Source: Spirochaetota bacterium (GTDB lineage: Bacteria > Spirochaetota > Spirochaetia > Treponematales > UBA12059). From it: a stretch of 64,000 nt of DNA. The notes under the pieces were generated by a model, which saw nothing but the letters and a program-made list of their open reading frames with translations, searched no databases and was not told the DNA's origin. Where the stretch lies: contig JAKPPT010000132.1 in NCBI GenBank assembly GCA_029547205.1, positions 25,687 through 89,686 on the forward strand, in the 5' to 3' direction. The number at the start of each line of letters is the position of its first letter. The stretch's first letter is position 1. This document shows positions 33,706 through 42,303 of the stretch, piece by piece. The position numbers and the translations under genes were made by a program.

Positions 33706-34503
33706 TTATTGTTCTTCCTGAAACCAATATTCACCTTTGATTGAGTATTTTGCTTCCGCACCAACAAAGACTGCATTTTCTGATTCATGCTGTGCGATGA
33801 GCTTTTCATGTTTGAAATGCACAGTAAGCTCATCAGCAGCATAATTTTTATCCATACACACTTTAAGTGCTAATCCAGCAGCATCGATCGGATCTATTGC
33901 AAAACAGATAATACTAATAGTCTCCCTATTGATGATTCCTACATGTACTTCGGGTATATGGTTTGGGGATCCAATAAATACTTTGAGATGCATTCTGGCA
34001 GGAACCGGTCCATCCCATAATGTAACCCTAACCTTATTATTATTAAAAACGGTGTTGACGCTGCCAAGGTATAACTTTGGGCTTATTCCTGAAGAAGGAG
34101 GAATTTGTCTTCTCTGCAATTCAGGGAAATGTGATTCGGTATGAATTTCAATGCCAAGAAAATGCATATCGATAGGCAGAATTTCTACTGTCCCGCCAAA
34201 CGTTTCCATGACAACTTGCTCATGATTGGTGAGACCATTATCGAGTAACCAGCGAGCAGCTGCGAGACAAGCACTACCAGCAGTTTGTATCGGAATGCCA
34301 TGCCGGGAGTATACTCGCATAGTGGGCACATCTTGAGTTAGCTCTGGAACAATTATACCTGCCGTCATGAGTCCTTCGACAGGGTTACATATATTTTTAG
34401 CAAGTTCAGGTGCAAGCTTTGTCTTTTGTCCTTTTAGTTGATCTGGTAATATAAACAACCAGGAGTTAGCTCCCGCTGAAATCTTAAAAAATGCAATATT
34501 CAT
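33706..34503 (-). CDS. DapF/PhzF-fold isomerase-like protein lacking the catalytic cysteines
   Basis: 265 residues with the two-lobed diaminopimelate-epimerase/PhzF layout: NIAFFKISAGANSWLFILP at the N-terminus, MRVYSRHGIPIQTAGSACLA where DapF has its MCGNGxR cysteine loop, METFGGTVEI, and a second-lobe FIGSPNHIPEVHVG like the DapF GNPH motif. The first catalytic Cys position reads Ala (TAGSA). The second motif (GETxACGTG) is not recognisable near the C-terminus. It is therefore unlikely to be a classical DapF. Treponemes are known to use ornithine rather than DAP in peptidoglycan, which fits. Substrate unknown. Convergent with pepT (18 bp apart). Confidence 0.6.
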   Translation of the reverse strand: MNIAFFKISAGANSWLFILPDQLKGQKTKLAPELAKNICNPVEGLMTAGIIVPELTQDVPTMRVYSRHGIPIQTAGSACLAAARWLLDNGLTNHEQVVMETFGGTVEILPIDMHFLGIEIHTESHFPELQRRQIPPSSGISPKLYLGSVNTVFNNNKVRVTLWDGPVPARMHLKVFIGSPNHIPEVHVGIINRETISIICFAIDPIDAAGLALKVCMDKNYAADELTVHFKHEKLIAQHESENAVFVGAEAKYSIKGEYWFQEEQ

Positions 34504-34548
34504 GACAGTAAACCTTATACTTTTTTCCCTGCAGTATCAAGTACATGT

Positions 34549-34685
34549 TAGTGTCAGGAAGCTTGTGCATACTACTTGCTTCACAATACTTTGTATATAT
34601 ATTTTTATGCCGACCTATCTGTTTGACATTTTTAACCAAACAAGTAGTAACCACCATCAGCTTTTTCACAATTTTCATGACACCA
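34549..34685. repeat. MITE-like element, copy 3
   Basis: The left end TTAGTGTCAGGAAGCTTGTG (34549-34568) faces a right end whose reverse complement is TGGTGTCATGAAAATTGTG (ending 34685). About 137 bp, no ORF. Same end consensus (A/G-TGTCA-x-GAA-x-x-TTGTG) as copies at 2646 and 6071. It lies between the DapF-like gene and rnhB and ends about 65 bp before the rnhB start. Confidence 0.5.
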
Positions 34686-34750
34686 TGCAGTATGCTATTA
34701 TTAATATAGTAATTGATTGCTGCAATTACAAGAAAACGCAAGGAAACTTT

Positions 34751-35302
34751 ATGTATATATGTGGTGTCGATGAAGCAGGAAGAGGACCGCTTGCTGGACC
34801 TGTATCAGCAGCTGCTGTAATACTTCCACCAGAGTTCCCAATAAGCATACTCAACGATTCAAAAAAACTTAGTGAACAAAAACGCAAAGAAGTATTTAGA
34901 GAAATACAGCGTCTTGCTATCTGGTCACAAGCATGGGCATGGCCTCATGAAATTGATGAAATCAACATACTACAAGCCAGCTTGCTTGCTATGAAGCGAG
35001 CTATTGCTGCATTACCAATAGTTCCTGATTTTGTACTCATTGATGGGAATAAAGTCCCCGATTTGTCGGTACCTGTAAAGGCTATTGTTAAAGGTGATAC
35101 TGTAGAACCTGCAATCATGGCAGCATCAATTGTTGCTAAAGTCTGTAGAGATCGATTGATGATCCGATATGATTGGCTCTATCCTGAGTATGGCTATGCC
35201 AATCATAAAGGTTACCCTACAAAACAGCACTGCAAAGCGTGTATCGATCATGGCCCATCACCGATTCAACGAAAAACATTTAAGGTACCTCAATACAATT
35301 AA
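34751..35302 (+). CDS. rnhB: Ribonuclease HII
   Basis: A 183-residue RNase HII, cleaving RNA in RNA/DNA hybrids and at single ribonucleotides. Active-site motifs: YICGVDEAGRGPLAGPV (D-E-G-x-G), FVLIDGNKVP, KGDTVEPAIMAASIVAKVCR (with the DxxxxxIAAASIxAK-type signature), and YPEYGYANHKGYPTKQH. ATG 34751 with AAGGAAA upstream. The frame is open 83 codons upstream, but that part runs through the MITE-like element and is not homologous. Confidence 0.95.
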   Translation: MYICGVDEAGRGPLAGPVSAAAVILPPEFPISILNDSKKLSEQKRKEVFREIQRLAIWSQAWAWPHEIDEINILQASLLAMKRAIAALPIVPDFVLIDGNKVPDLSVPVKAIVKGDTVEPAIMAASIVAKVCRDRLMIRYDWLYPEYGYANHKGYPTKQHCKACIDHGPSPIQRKTFKVPQYN

Positions 35303-35416
35303 TCATTATTTATGATAACAAATTTTTAGTTATTACCGCTACTGCACTACTTTATAGATTAGGCTTCTACACATGGCTATTATTTTCAAAAAGTAACATA
35401 TTAAAATAAAAAAAGC

Positions 35417-35444
35417 TTGCATTATATATGGAGTACTATACAAT
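35417..35444 (+). promoter_or_regulatory. Promoter of the NhaC-type antiporter gene
   Basis: TTGCAT (35417-35422), 16 bp, TACAAT (35439-35444), followed by a 48-nt leader with AGGAGGT before the start codon. This is a conventional, leadered promoter, in contrast to several others in the window. Confidence 0.5.
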
Positions 35445-35492
35445 AGTATCATGCAGGTATGCATACAATCTTAAATACAGGAGGTATCCTTG

Positions 35493-37130
35493 ATGGACCA
35501 TTATGGATTACTTTCCATTTTGCCACCTTTGCTTACAATTGTGCTGGCAATAATAACCAAGGATGTTATAATCTCTCTCTTTCTTGGTATTTTCTCTGGA
35601 ACGCTTATCGTTGCTGGAGGAAATCCCTTTTATGCGTTAACACGTTTGTCCAATATTCTTGCTGACACACTTGCAGATGGCTGGAATATCCGCATTATGA
35701 TGTTCACCATTCTTCTAGGATTAATCGTTGGAATGCTGGCTAAAACAGGTGCTGCATACGCACTGGGTGATTGGGCTGGTAAAAAAATCAAATCAAGAAC
35801 TGGTGCACTGCTGTTTACATGGCTCTTTGGAATTATCATCTTCTTTGATGACTATTTCAATTCACTTACCATTGGTACCTGCATGCGACCACTGTGTGAT
35901 GCAAAAAAAATATCACGTGCAAAACTTGCATACATACTGGATTCAACTGCTGCTCCCGTAGCAATTATGGCTCCCGTATCTACCTGGGTTGTTGCAGTTA
36001 TGGGCTGGTATAAAGACTTGCCTGAATTCAAATCTCTTGGTGTTTCTGAACTGTCGTTCTTCATTCGTTCAATTCCATTTAATCTCTATGCAATTTTTGC
36101 TGTATTCATGGTATTCTTCATTACATTAACCCATAAAGATTTTGGACCAATGGCTCGTTCAGAGTATCGAGCTCAACATGACATGGGCCTTTTTGATGAA
36201 GAGAAATATGGTGCAGTTGTAAGCCAGGTAGAATCACGTGCTGCAACATCAAACGCACGAGTTCCTGACTTTATTATTCCTATTCTTGCACTCATACTTA
36301 TTGCCCTTTTCTTCTTCCCGATGACTACCTGGATGAACTCAGTAGGTACCGATGAAGGAAAATATGCAACACTCGGCGAAGCCATAAAAGCAATTCCATT
36401 AGGTGAAGCATTCAACAACACCGATTCCTCAATGGCGCTCATGTATGCAGCAATTTTTGCTAATGTGTTTGCGTATATTTATTTTGCTATCCGCGGATTG
36501 TTGAATCTAAAAACAGCAGGAGAAGCACTACTCGATGGGTTCCGTGCAATGGTTCCCGCTGTAATGATTCTTACACTCGCATGGTCAATTGGTATTGTTA
36601 TTAAATCTTCTCCAGCTGATGGCGGTGTTGGACTATCGAATTATGTCAGCGAAATTGTTGTCGGCGGTAATTTCCCCATGTGGCTCATGCCAATTGTTGT
36701 CTATATTTTCTCCTGTCTCATTTCATTCTCAAGCGGTACAAGCTGGGGAACCATGAGTATTATGATACCAATAGGCCTCCCTGTTATGATTAAATTGGCT
36801 CAAAATGCTGGACTTACTCCCGCACAGACATTAAATGCAGCTGCATTGATGACAGGAACAATCATGGGCGGCTCAGTATTCGGTGACCACTGTTCACCAA
36901 TTTCCGACACAACAGTGCTCTCATCAACAGGTGCAGGAGTACCACACCTTGAACATGTGTTCACACAAATTCCCTATGCTGTTTTTGTTGCTGTTTGTGT
37001 GCTCTTTGGTACTCTTGCTGGTGGTTTAACCTGGAACGCTCTCATTGGATTGCTTGTTACACTCGCACTCTTTGTGGCTGGTACCTATCTCCTCCCAATC
37101 TGGTTTGGAGAGAAAAAATACCAAAACTAG
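35493..37130 (+). CDS. NhaC-family Na+/H+ antiporter
   Basis: A 545-residue polytopic inner-membrane protein with about 12 helices (LLSILPPLLTIVLAIITKDV first). The diagnostic NhaC motif is present: FGDHCSPISDTTVLSSTGAG followed by PHLEHVFTQIPYA. Further conserved loops are FDDYFNSLTIGTCMRPLCD, STAAPVAIMAPVSTWV and FSSGTSWGTMSIMIP. Predicted to exchange Na+ (or an organic cation/anion pair in subfamilies) for H+. ATG 35493 with AGGAGGT upstream; a TTG directly before is not needed. Followed by a strong terminator. Monocistronic. Confidence 0.9.
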   Translation: MDHYGLLSILPPLLTIVLAIITKDVIISLFLGIFSGTLIVAGGNPFYALTRLSNILADTLADGWNIRIMMFTILLGLIVGMLAKTGAAYALGDWAGKKIKSRTGALLFTWLFGIIIFFDDYFNSLTIGTCMRPLCDAKKISRAKLAYILDSTAAPVAIMAPVSTWVVAVMGWYKDLPEFKSLGVSELSFFIRSIPFNLYAIFAVFMVFFITLTHKDFGPMARSEYRAQHDMGLFDEEKYGAVVSQVESRAATSNARVPDFIIPILALILIALFFFPMTTWMNSVGTDEGKYATLGEAIKAIPLGEAFNNTDSSMALMYAAIFANVFAYIYFAIRGLLNLKTAGEALLDGFRAMVPAVMILTLAWSIGIVIKSSPADGGVGLSNYVSEIVVGGNFPMWLMPIVVYIFSCLISFSSGTSWGTMSIMIPIGLPVMIKLAQNAGLTPAQTLNAAALMTGTIMGGSVFGDHCSPISDTTVLSSTGAGVPHLEHVFTQIPYAVFVAVCVLFGTLAGGLTWNALIGLLVTLALFVAGTYLLPIWFGEKKYQN

Positions 37131-37201
37131 TGCAACGTTAGCTTAGTTGTTCACCCGCAAGATGTGCGCCTATTGGCGACTGTAAAGTGCTTAGCCGGGT
37201 G

Positions 37202-37247
37202 CAAATAAAACAGGAACTGCGCATTCACAGTTCCTGTTTTTTATTTG
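37202..37247. terminator. Terminator after the NhaC gene
   Basis: CAAATAAAACAGGAACTG (37202-37219) pairs with CAGTTCCTG then TTTTTTATTTG (37228-37247), loop CGCATTCA. A long stem with T-run on the plus strand and A-run on the other, so it may serve both converging genes. Confidence 0.85.
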
Positions 37248-37308
37248 CCTCTCAATTGTGGCAAATTACACGATAGAGACACATGGTAGCCTCACCACGT
37301 AAGGTTGC

Positions 37309-37857
37309 TTATTTTTCTGAATGTCCAAAGAGATCAAACACAAAACGTCCACTAATGCAAATAACGTAAGGCATTGCAATATCCGTAGATTCACTGATAA
37401 AGAAAACTGAGGTAACACCCAGCTGGAATGCCTTACCAATCCTGACATACGCTCCCACCTCGGGCAAGAACACATTGCCACTTAGAGTTTTTTGCCCAAA
37501 TGGAGAGACAAACCAAAAGAAGCCCCCACCCAATCCTCCATGCACCACAACTGGTCCCAGTGATACATCAGCGTAGACGAGAGGATAAATAGCACTTACA
37601 ACAATGAAGGTATATGCTTTTGCGCCCAAGCCTATATCGAACATACCCAAATCGAAATTATACGCTAGTTGGCCATAGGGAAAAGGAAATTTCAAGGTTT
37701 CCCTTGCTTCATTTGCTGTTTCACCTGTCTCAGGATCGGAGAGTTTAACACCCCCAAACGTCATTACATCCAGCCCAACAGTTGCCTGAACTTGCGCAAT
37801 CACATACGTGGTGCTTACAATAAGCAAAACAAAAACAAAAAACATTTTCTGTTTCAT
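37309..37857 (-). CDS. Small exported envelope protein, beta-barrel-like
   Basis: 182 residues. Signal peptide MKQKMFFVFVLLIVSTTYVIAQ with a cut after Ala-Gln, then alternating beta-strand patterns rich in Gly and aromatics (YGQLAYNFDLGMFDIGLGAK, VVHGGLGGGFFWFV, GAYVRIGKAFQLGVTSVFFI, GRFVFDLFG). This resembles small spirochaetal outer-membrane or periplasmic beta proteins. ATG 37857 with GGAGGAG upstream. No specific family recognised. Converges with the antiporter gene. Confidence 0.65.
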   Translation of the reverse strand: MKQKMFFVFVLLIVSTTYVIAQVQATVGLDVMTFGGVKLSDPETGETANEARETLKFPFPYGQLAYNFDLGMFDIGLGAKAYTFIVVSAIYPLVYADVSLGPVVVHGGLGGGFFWFVSPFGQKTLSGNVFLPEVGAYVRIGKAFQLGVTSVFFISESTDIAMPYVICISGRFVFDLFGHSEK

Positions 37858-38061
37858 GCAAACACTCCTCCGTACAATATCAGATTCTACTAGTAAATAT
37901 ATCACAAAATTACATAAAATTGTGCAAATTAAATTTAAATTCTTAAATAAAGGTTCTTAATATTTTTTATAGTGCGTGCATTAGGTTGATAGTATACTGT
38001 GCATACCTCGCATTTTTTTAAAATATTATGTATACTACAAGGCAAAAGTAAGGAGGCTCAT

Positions 38062-38754
38062 GTGACAGAAAAACCAGTTATTGATGCCGCAAAAGCTGCA
38101 GCTATGGTTAAACCTGGTGATGTAGTTCATATAGGTGGATTTTTAGGGTGTGGCTCACCAGACAGTATTATTGCTGAGCTTGTTAAACTGGGAACAAACA
38201 AACTTACCCTTGTATGCAATGACACGGCCGTACTCGATGAGAAAAACAATCGCATCACCGGAGTTGCCCCGCTCATAAAAGCAAGAGCATTCAATCGGGT
38301 CATTGTTTCTCATATCGGTACGAATCCTGAAACCCAGCGTCAGATGAATGAGGGAGAGACTGAAGTTACGCTCGTTCCACAGGGTACACTTGCAGAGCGG
38401 ATTCGTGCAGCAGGTGCAGGGTTAGGAGGAATTCTTACGCCAACTGGTGTTGGTACCGAAGTCGAACTAGGAAAACAGAAAATTGTTGTAGGTGATAGGA
38501 TATATCTCTTAGAAGAAGCACTCCCCGGTGATGTTGCGCTTATCAAAGCTAAAAAAGCCGATAAAGCAGGCAATCTGGTTTTTAGTAAAACAGCCAGAAA
38601 TTTCAACCCGCTTATGGCTATGGCATGCAAATTAGTTATTGTAGAAGTGGAAGAACTTGTTGAAATTGGTTCAATCGATCCTGATATGGTACACTGCCCT
38701 TGCATTTTTGTTGACTATATCGTTATGAGCAAAGCACAGGGAGGCAAAAAATGA
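38062..38754 (+). CDS. ctfA: Acetate/butyrate-acetoacetate CoA-transferase, alpha subunit
   Basis: A 230-residue CoA-transferase family I alpha subunit (AtoD/CtfA). Motifs: PGDVVHIGGFLGCGSPDSII, ITGVAPLIKARAFNRVIVSH, EVTLVPQGTLAERIRAAGAG, GGILTPTGVGTEVE, and NLVFSKTARNFNPLMAMACK. GTG 38062 is chosen as start because AAGGAGG lies 7 nt upstream; the open frame before it has no ribosome-binding site. A TATACT box (38031-38036) lies close upstream. It overlaps the beta subunit gene by ATGA. With buk/ptb 36 kb away it gives a second route for CoA release from butyryl- or acetoacetyl-CoA. Confidence 0.92.
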   Translation: MTEKPVIDAAKAAAMVKPGDVVHIGGFLGCGSPDSIIAELVKLGTNKLTLVCNDTAVLDEKNNRITGVAPLIKARAFNRVIVSHIGTNPETQRQMNEGETEVTLVPQGTLAERIRAAGAGLGGILTPTGVGTEVELGKQKIVVGDRIYLLEEALPGDVALIKAKKADKAGNLVFSKTARNFNPLMAMACKLVIVEVEELVEIGSIDPDMVHCPCIFVDYIVMSKAQGGKK

Positions 38755-39416
38755 TTGAATATAAAGAAAACAAAGAAATTATAGCCAAGCGAATTGCTAA
38801 AATATTTAAATCGGGAGAAGTGGTTAATCTGGGTATTGGGCTTCCTACACTGGTAGCAAACCATGTCCCTCACGATGTTTCCATTATTTTACAATCGGAA
38901 AACGGCCTCATTGGGCTCGGACCTGCTCCTGCACCGGGGAAAGAAGACAAAGACCTCACCAATGCTGGTGCAGCGCCCGTAACGATACTTCCCGGAGGAG
39001 CTTTTTTTGACAGTGCGATGAGTTTTGCTATTATCCGCGGAGGACACGTCGATTACACAGTACTTGGTGTTCTTGAAGTCGATCAGGAAGGCAACCTTGC
39101 GAATTATAAAATCCCAGGGAAAATGGTACCAGGAATGGGCGGTGCAATGGACCTCACAACAGGTTCACGTGTTGTCATCGCTGCCACCACACATCTTGAA
39201 AAAAATGGCTCATCCAAACTTAAACGACGCTGTTCATTACCGCTCACCGCTGCTCATGAAGTCAACTACGTTGTTACAGATGTTGGTTTTTTTGAAATAG
39301 CAGGTGGCAGATTCCATCTTCGTGAATACTTTGCACCATACTCTATTGAATGGATTCTTGAACATACTGACGCAGATATCGTAGTTGATGAAAACTGCAA
39401 AGAAATAAAATTATAA
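38751..39416 (+). CDS. ctfB: Acetate/butyrate-acetoacetate CoA-transferase, beta subunit
   Basis: A 221-residue beta subunit (AtoA/CtfB) with the catalytic glutamate in ILQSENGLIGLGPAP, the glycine-rich VNLGIGLPTLVANHVP at the N-terminus, GGHVDYTVLGVLEVDQEGNL and MVPGMGGAMDLTTGSR. It starts within the alpha stop codon (ATGA). Together the subunits move CoA between acetate and acyl or acetoacetyl acceptors. Followed by a terminator, so ctfAB is a two-gene operon. Confidence 0.93.
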   Translation: MIEYKENKEIIAKRIAKIFKSGEVVNLGIGLPTLVANHVPHDVSIILQSENGLIGLGPAPAPGKEDKDLTNAGAAPVTILPGGAFFDSAMSFAIIRGGHVDYTVLGVLEVDQEGNLANYKIPGKMVPGMGGAMDLTTGSRVVIAATTHLEKNGSSKLKRRCSLPLTAAHEVNYVVTDVGFFEIAGGRFHLREYFAPYSIEWILEHTDADIVVDENCKEIKL

Positions 39417-39435
39417 AGCAAAAACAATTCTTAAC

Positions 39436-39468
39436 GGGGATGTCCATGAATAGTTCCTGGCCATCCCC
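39436..39468 (+). terminator. Terminator after ctfAB
   Basis: GGGGATGTCC (39436-39445) and GGCCATCCCC (39459-39468) form a stem with one mismatch, followed by TTCATTTTAT. Confidence 0.7.
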
Positions 39469-39533
39469 TTCATTTTATAAAAACAAAATACTATAAAAAA
39501 GTAAGAACATTTACGTGCTTGCTAATGTTTCAA

Positions 39534-41259
39534 TCAAATTATAAATCGCTTTACTGCATTGGATACGGTTGCAACTGCGTTGTTATTTCTAGCTATTGTA
39601 CTTGCAACTCTATTAAAAGCCTCATTCATTGTAGTAATTGTTTCATGAATCTGATTTACAAGCGTATAGACAGTACCAGATAAATCTTTAAGCTGAGCCA
39701 TATCAACACCAAGACCTACTGTTTCCTTTGTAATCTCTTTAGAACCATTTCTTACAGTCTCTGTTACTGTGGTCATTGCGGTAAGCGCTTCAAGAACTTG
39801 TTTGGAACCTTCTGCCTGCTCTTTCATTGCATTGCGGATTTCATCTGCAACAACAGAGAATCCAGCTCCTGCTTCACCCGCATGAGCTGCTTCTATAGCT
39901 GCATTCATTGCAAGGAGATTGGTTTGGCTTGCAATAGCTGCAATAACTTTGTTTGCTTCCAAAAGTAACCCTGACATTTCTGCTACATGATCCACTAAAT
40001 TATTGGCTTCCTTAATGCGTGTTTTACCACTCTGTGCTGCATGTAATAATTCATCATAATAGTGGTTTACCTGTTCAATGTTTGATGAAACTGATTGAAT
40101 ATTAGTTATCATTTCTTCAATTCCAGCACTTGATTCTGTAACAATTGCAGATTGATTTTCAATAGCTTGCTGTAATTGATTAACATTATTATGAATTGTT
40201 TGAATACCATTGACAGCTTGTGCGACAGTTGCAGTTTCCTCATCAATAACTGTTTTAATCGAAGTAATATTTTTTACACAATGATTGACAAAACTACCTG
40301 CATCAGCAGAAGTTTGCTCCAGTTCCTTAAACGATGCTTCAAGCAACTGCATTGAATTTTGAATCGATTTGATCATGTGTGCGAGTGAAGTTGTATAACG
40401 GTTAAATGCATCCGAAATATGTCCTATGGCATCAAAATTGATGATGGTTGCTCGTTCAGAAAGGTTTACTGATTCAACAGATGCAAGCTGAGTAATACGA
40501 TTTTTGAGTAGTTCTATTTGTTTCTTATCAAGACTCCGTGATATCACTACAGCAGCAATGGAAACTCCTCCAAGAATACATGAAACAACCATTGTGGAAA
40601 CGAACGTATTTTTAGGTCCCTGTGCAGAAGGATTAATATTGATAAAGTATCGGACAACATATGCTAAATGAATGATAAGCGCAACAAAGCTAGCAATAAG
40701 TGTAAGAATATCCCGTAGTGATGCAAAGGTATCATGTTCACCCTGTTCAATAGTTTCTATTTTTAAGATACTTTTATAATTAACAAGAATATTTTCAACA
40801 ATAATTGCATTAAATGTACCAGCAAGAAATCCTTCTGTTATCTTAAATGCTAATACCCAGCTTAAAGGTGTACCTCCCGGGCTTTTCCAATTATTGACAG
40901 CATAAAAAATAATGGTTCCCAAAGCCCAAAATGATGTCGTAACTGTAATAATAAACCAGGGGATACCCAATGTTGCTTTTCGTGATTTAAGATAGTGTTG
41001 GGTGTTACCTAAATCTTTAATATACAACATAATTGGGCGTATCTTAAAATATATAAAAAAGAATAGGATGGTTTGCATAACTATTACCAATACAAATATG
41101 AGTGGCTTTTGAAACGTAAAAAAGAATCTTTCTATAATAGGGTGCATCAAGCAAAATATTAAATTCGTGTGTAAATACTTCCCCAAGTATCAGTGTCAAT
41201 GTTGTAGTTAATACAATAGATATGATAAGTGAACTATAAATATTAAGCTTTTTAGCCAT
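39534..41259 (-). CDS. Methyl-accepting chemotaxis protein, reading frame interrupted by an apparent frameshift
   Basis: The main frame (39534 to about 41186) encodes a polytopic N-terminal part (about six helices, e.g. [19 protein letters not shown]) and a chemoreceptor signalling domain with the tip [20 protein letters not shown], then [17 protein letters not shown]. It lacks an upstream ribosome-binding site. A second frame beginning at ATG 41259 has GGAG before it and encodes [20 protein letters not shown], a natural N-terminus. The frames join in register if the A6 run at 41118-41123 (T6 in coding sense) loses one base, giving 574 residues. Either a real frameshift, phase variation or sequence error. 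Confidence 0.75.
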
Positions 41260-41393
41260 CTGTGCCGCTCCTTATTGCTAAACTCTGAGCATTACTTTTA
41301 TACCAGTATGAGAGCTTATATAACTTTTGTCCAATTATAATGGTGGCATAAAAAGTTGAGAATAAATTATTAAGAAGTTAATTGCAGCACATG

Positions 41394-42296
41394 TTATTGA
41401 TAGACTATGGAAAATCGATCAAGAGTAGAAAATCCTAGTTTTTTATAGAGCTGAATTGCTGGAATATTTGTTTTTTTTACATAGAGACATGGTACTTTAC
41501 CACGACTGCGAATATCATTCATGAGAGCTACCATCACTGCTGATCCTGCATGCATTCTTCTGAAGTCGGACTTTACAAAGACTCCGCCTATTTGTTCATA
41601 CTTGCTGCCAATGCCATTTATTTGTGCACGTGCAATAATTTTATGTTGATACAATGCTACATAAACTGGCACATGTAACAGTGCATATTGCTGGTTAGCT
41701 CTGCACAGTGCAAGATTAAATTCATGAATTGGTGTAAGCACTTCTTCTTTTTGATATGCAGCCTCTATAGCTGTTAGTTCCTGTAAATCATCTATCGTTG
41801 CTCTTCTTACTTCTAACTGCACTTCGTTATCCAAAGACATACCGGTTTCTTGAATACCACTATCGGTGTGAATCATAAAATCATATGCAAGTATCACACG
41901 CGCTTGTGGTATGTATCTATCGAGAGTATGCACATCAGAGCTTTTTCCAATAACACCTTCAATTGAATTACTAAAGTTTTGAATTTCCCTCAGCAATCGA
42001 TTGCTTGTGTCACCAAGCTTGTTAACCATGTCATGTGAAAACACAGGGTAAAGCATATGTGCAGTTGAGTAGTAAAGTATCCCACAGATATGCATGTTTG
42101 TTCCGCTAAAAATATCAGAACACGCATCATTTTTAATTTCATTAATGAGAGCCATGCATAGAGAACCAGCCGCGAAATTATTATGTATTGTTTCTCTTTT
42201 GATCCGGGTAATGCAGCTAATTGAATATGGTTCTTCAGCTTCCAGAAAAGAATAAACGCTTTTTATATGATTTTTAGTACACGTTATCCAGTTCAC
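41394..42296 (-). CDS. GNAT-family N-acetyltransferase with N-terminal companion domain
   Basis: About 300 residues from GTG 42296 (GGAG upstream; TTG 42302 is the alternative). The longer frame into the nagZ gene is rejected. Residues 165-300 form the GNAT fold: VRRATIDDLQELTAIEAAYQ, VYVALYQHKIIARAQING, acetyl-CoA motif A in IGGVFVKSDFRRMHAGSAVM, and LYVKKTNIPAIQLYKKLGFS. The N-terminal half may be a degenerate second acetyltransferase-like domain (EEPYSISCITRI, then AAGSLCMALIN). Substrate unknown. Starts 7 nt after nagZ ends, so it is translationally linked to a cell-wall glycosidase. Confidence 0.75.
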   Translation of the reverse strand: MNWITCTKNHIKSVYSFLEAEEPYSISCITRIKRETIHNNFAAGSLCMALINEIKNDACSDIFSGTNMHICGILYYSTAHMLYPVFSHDMVNKLGDTSNRLLREIQNFSNSIEGVIGKSSDVHTLDRYIPQARVILAYDFMIHTDSGIQETGMSLDNEVQLEVRRATIDDLQELTAIEAAYQKEEVLTPIHEFNLALCRANQQYALLHVPVYVALYQHKIIARAQINGIGSKYEQIGGVFVKSDFRRMHAGSAVMVALMNDIRSRGKVPCLYVKKTNIPAIQLYKKLGFSTLDRFSIVYQ

Positions 42297-42303
42297 ACCC
42301 AAT

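Noticed and set aside
34502..34750. 83-codon N-terminal extension of RNase HII
   Set aside because: It runs through an inverted-repeat element, has no family similarity, and ATG 34751 with AAGGAAA gives the canonical RNase HII start.
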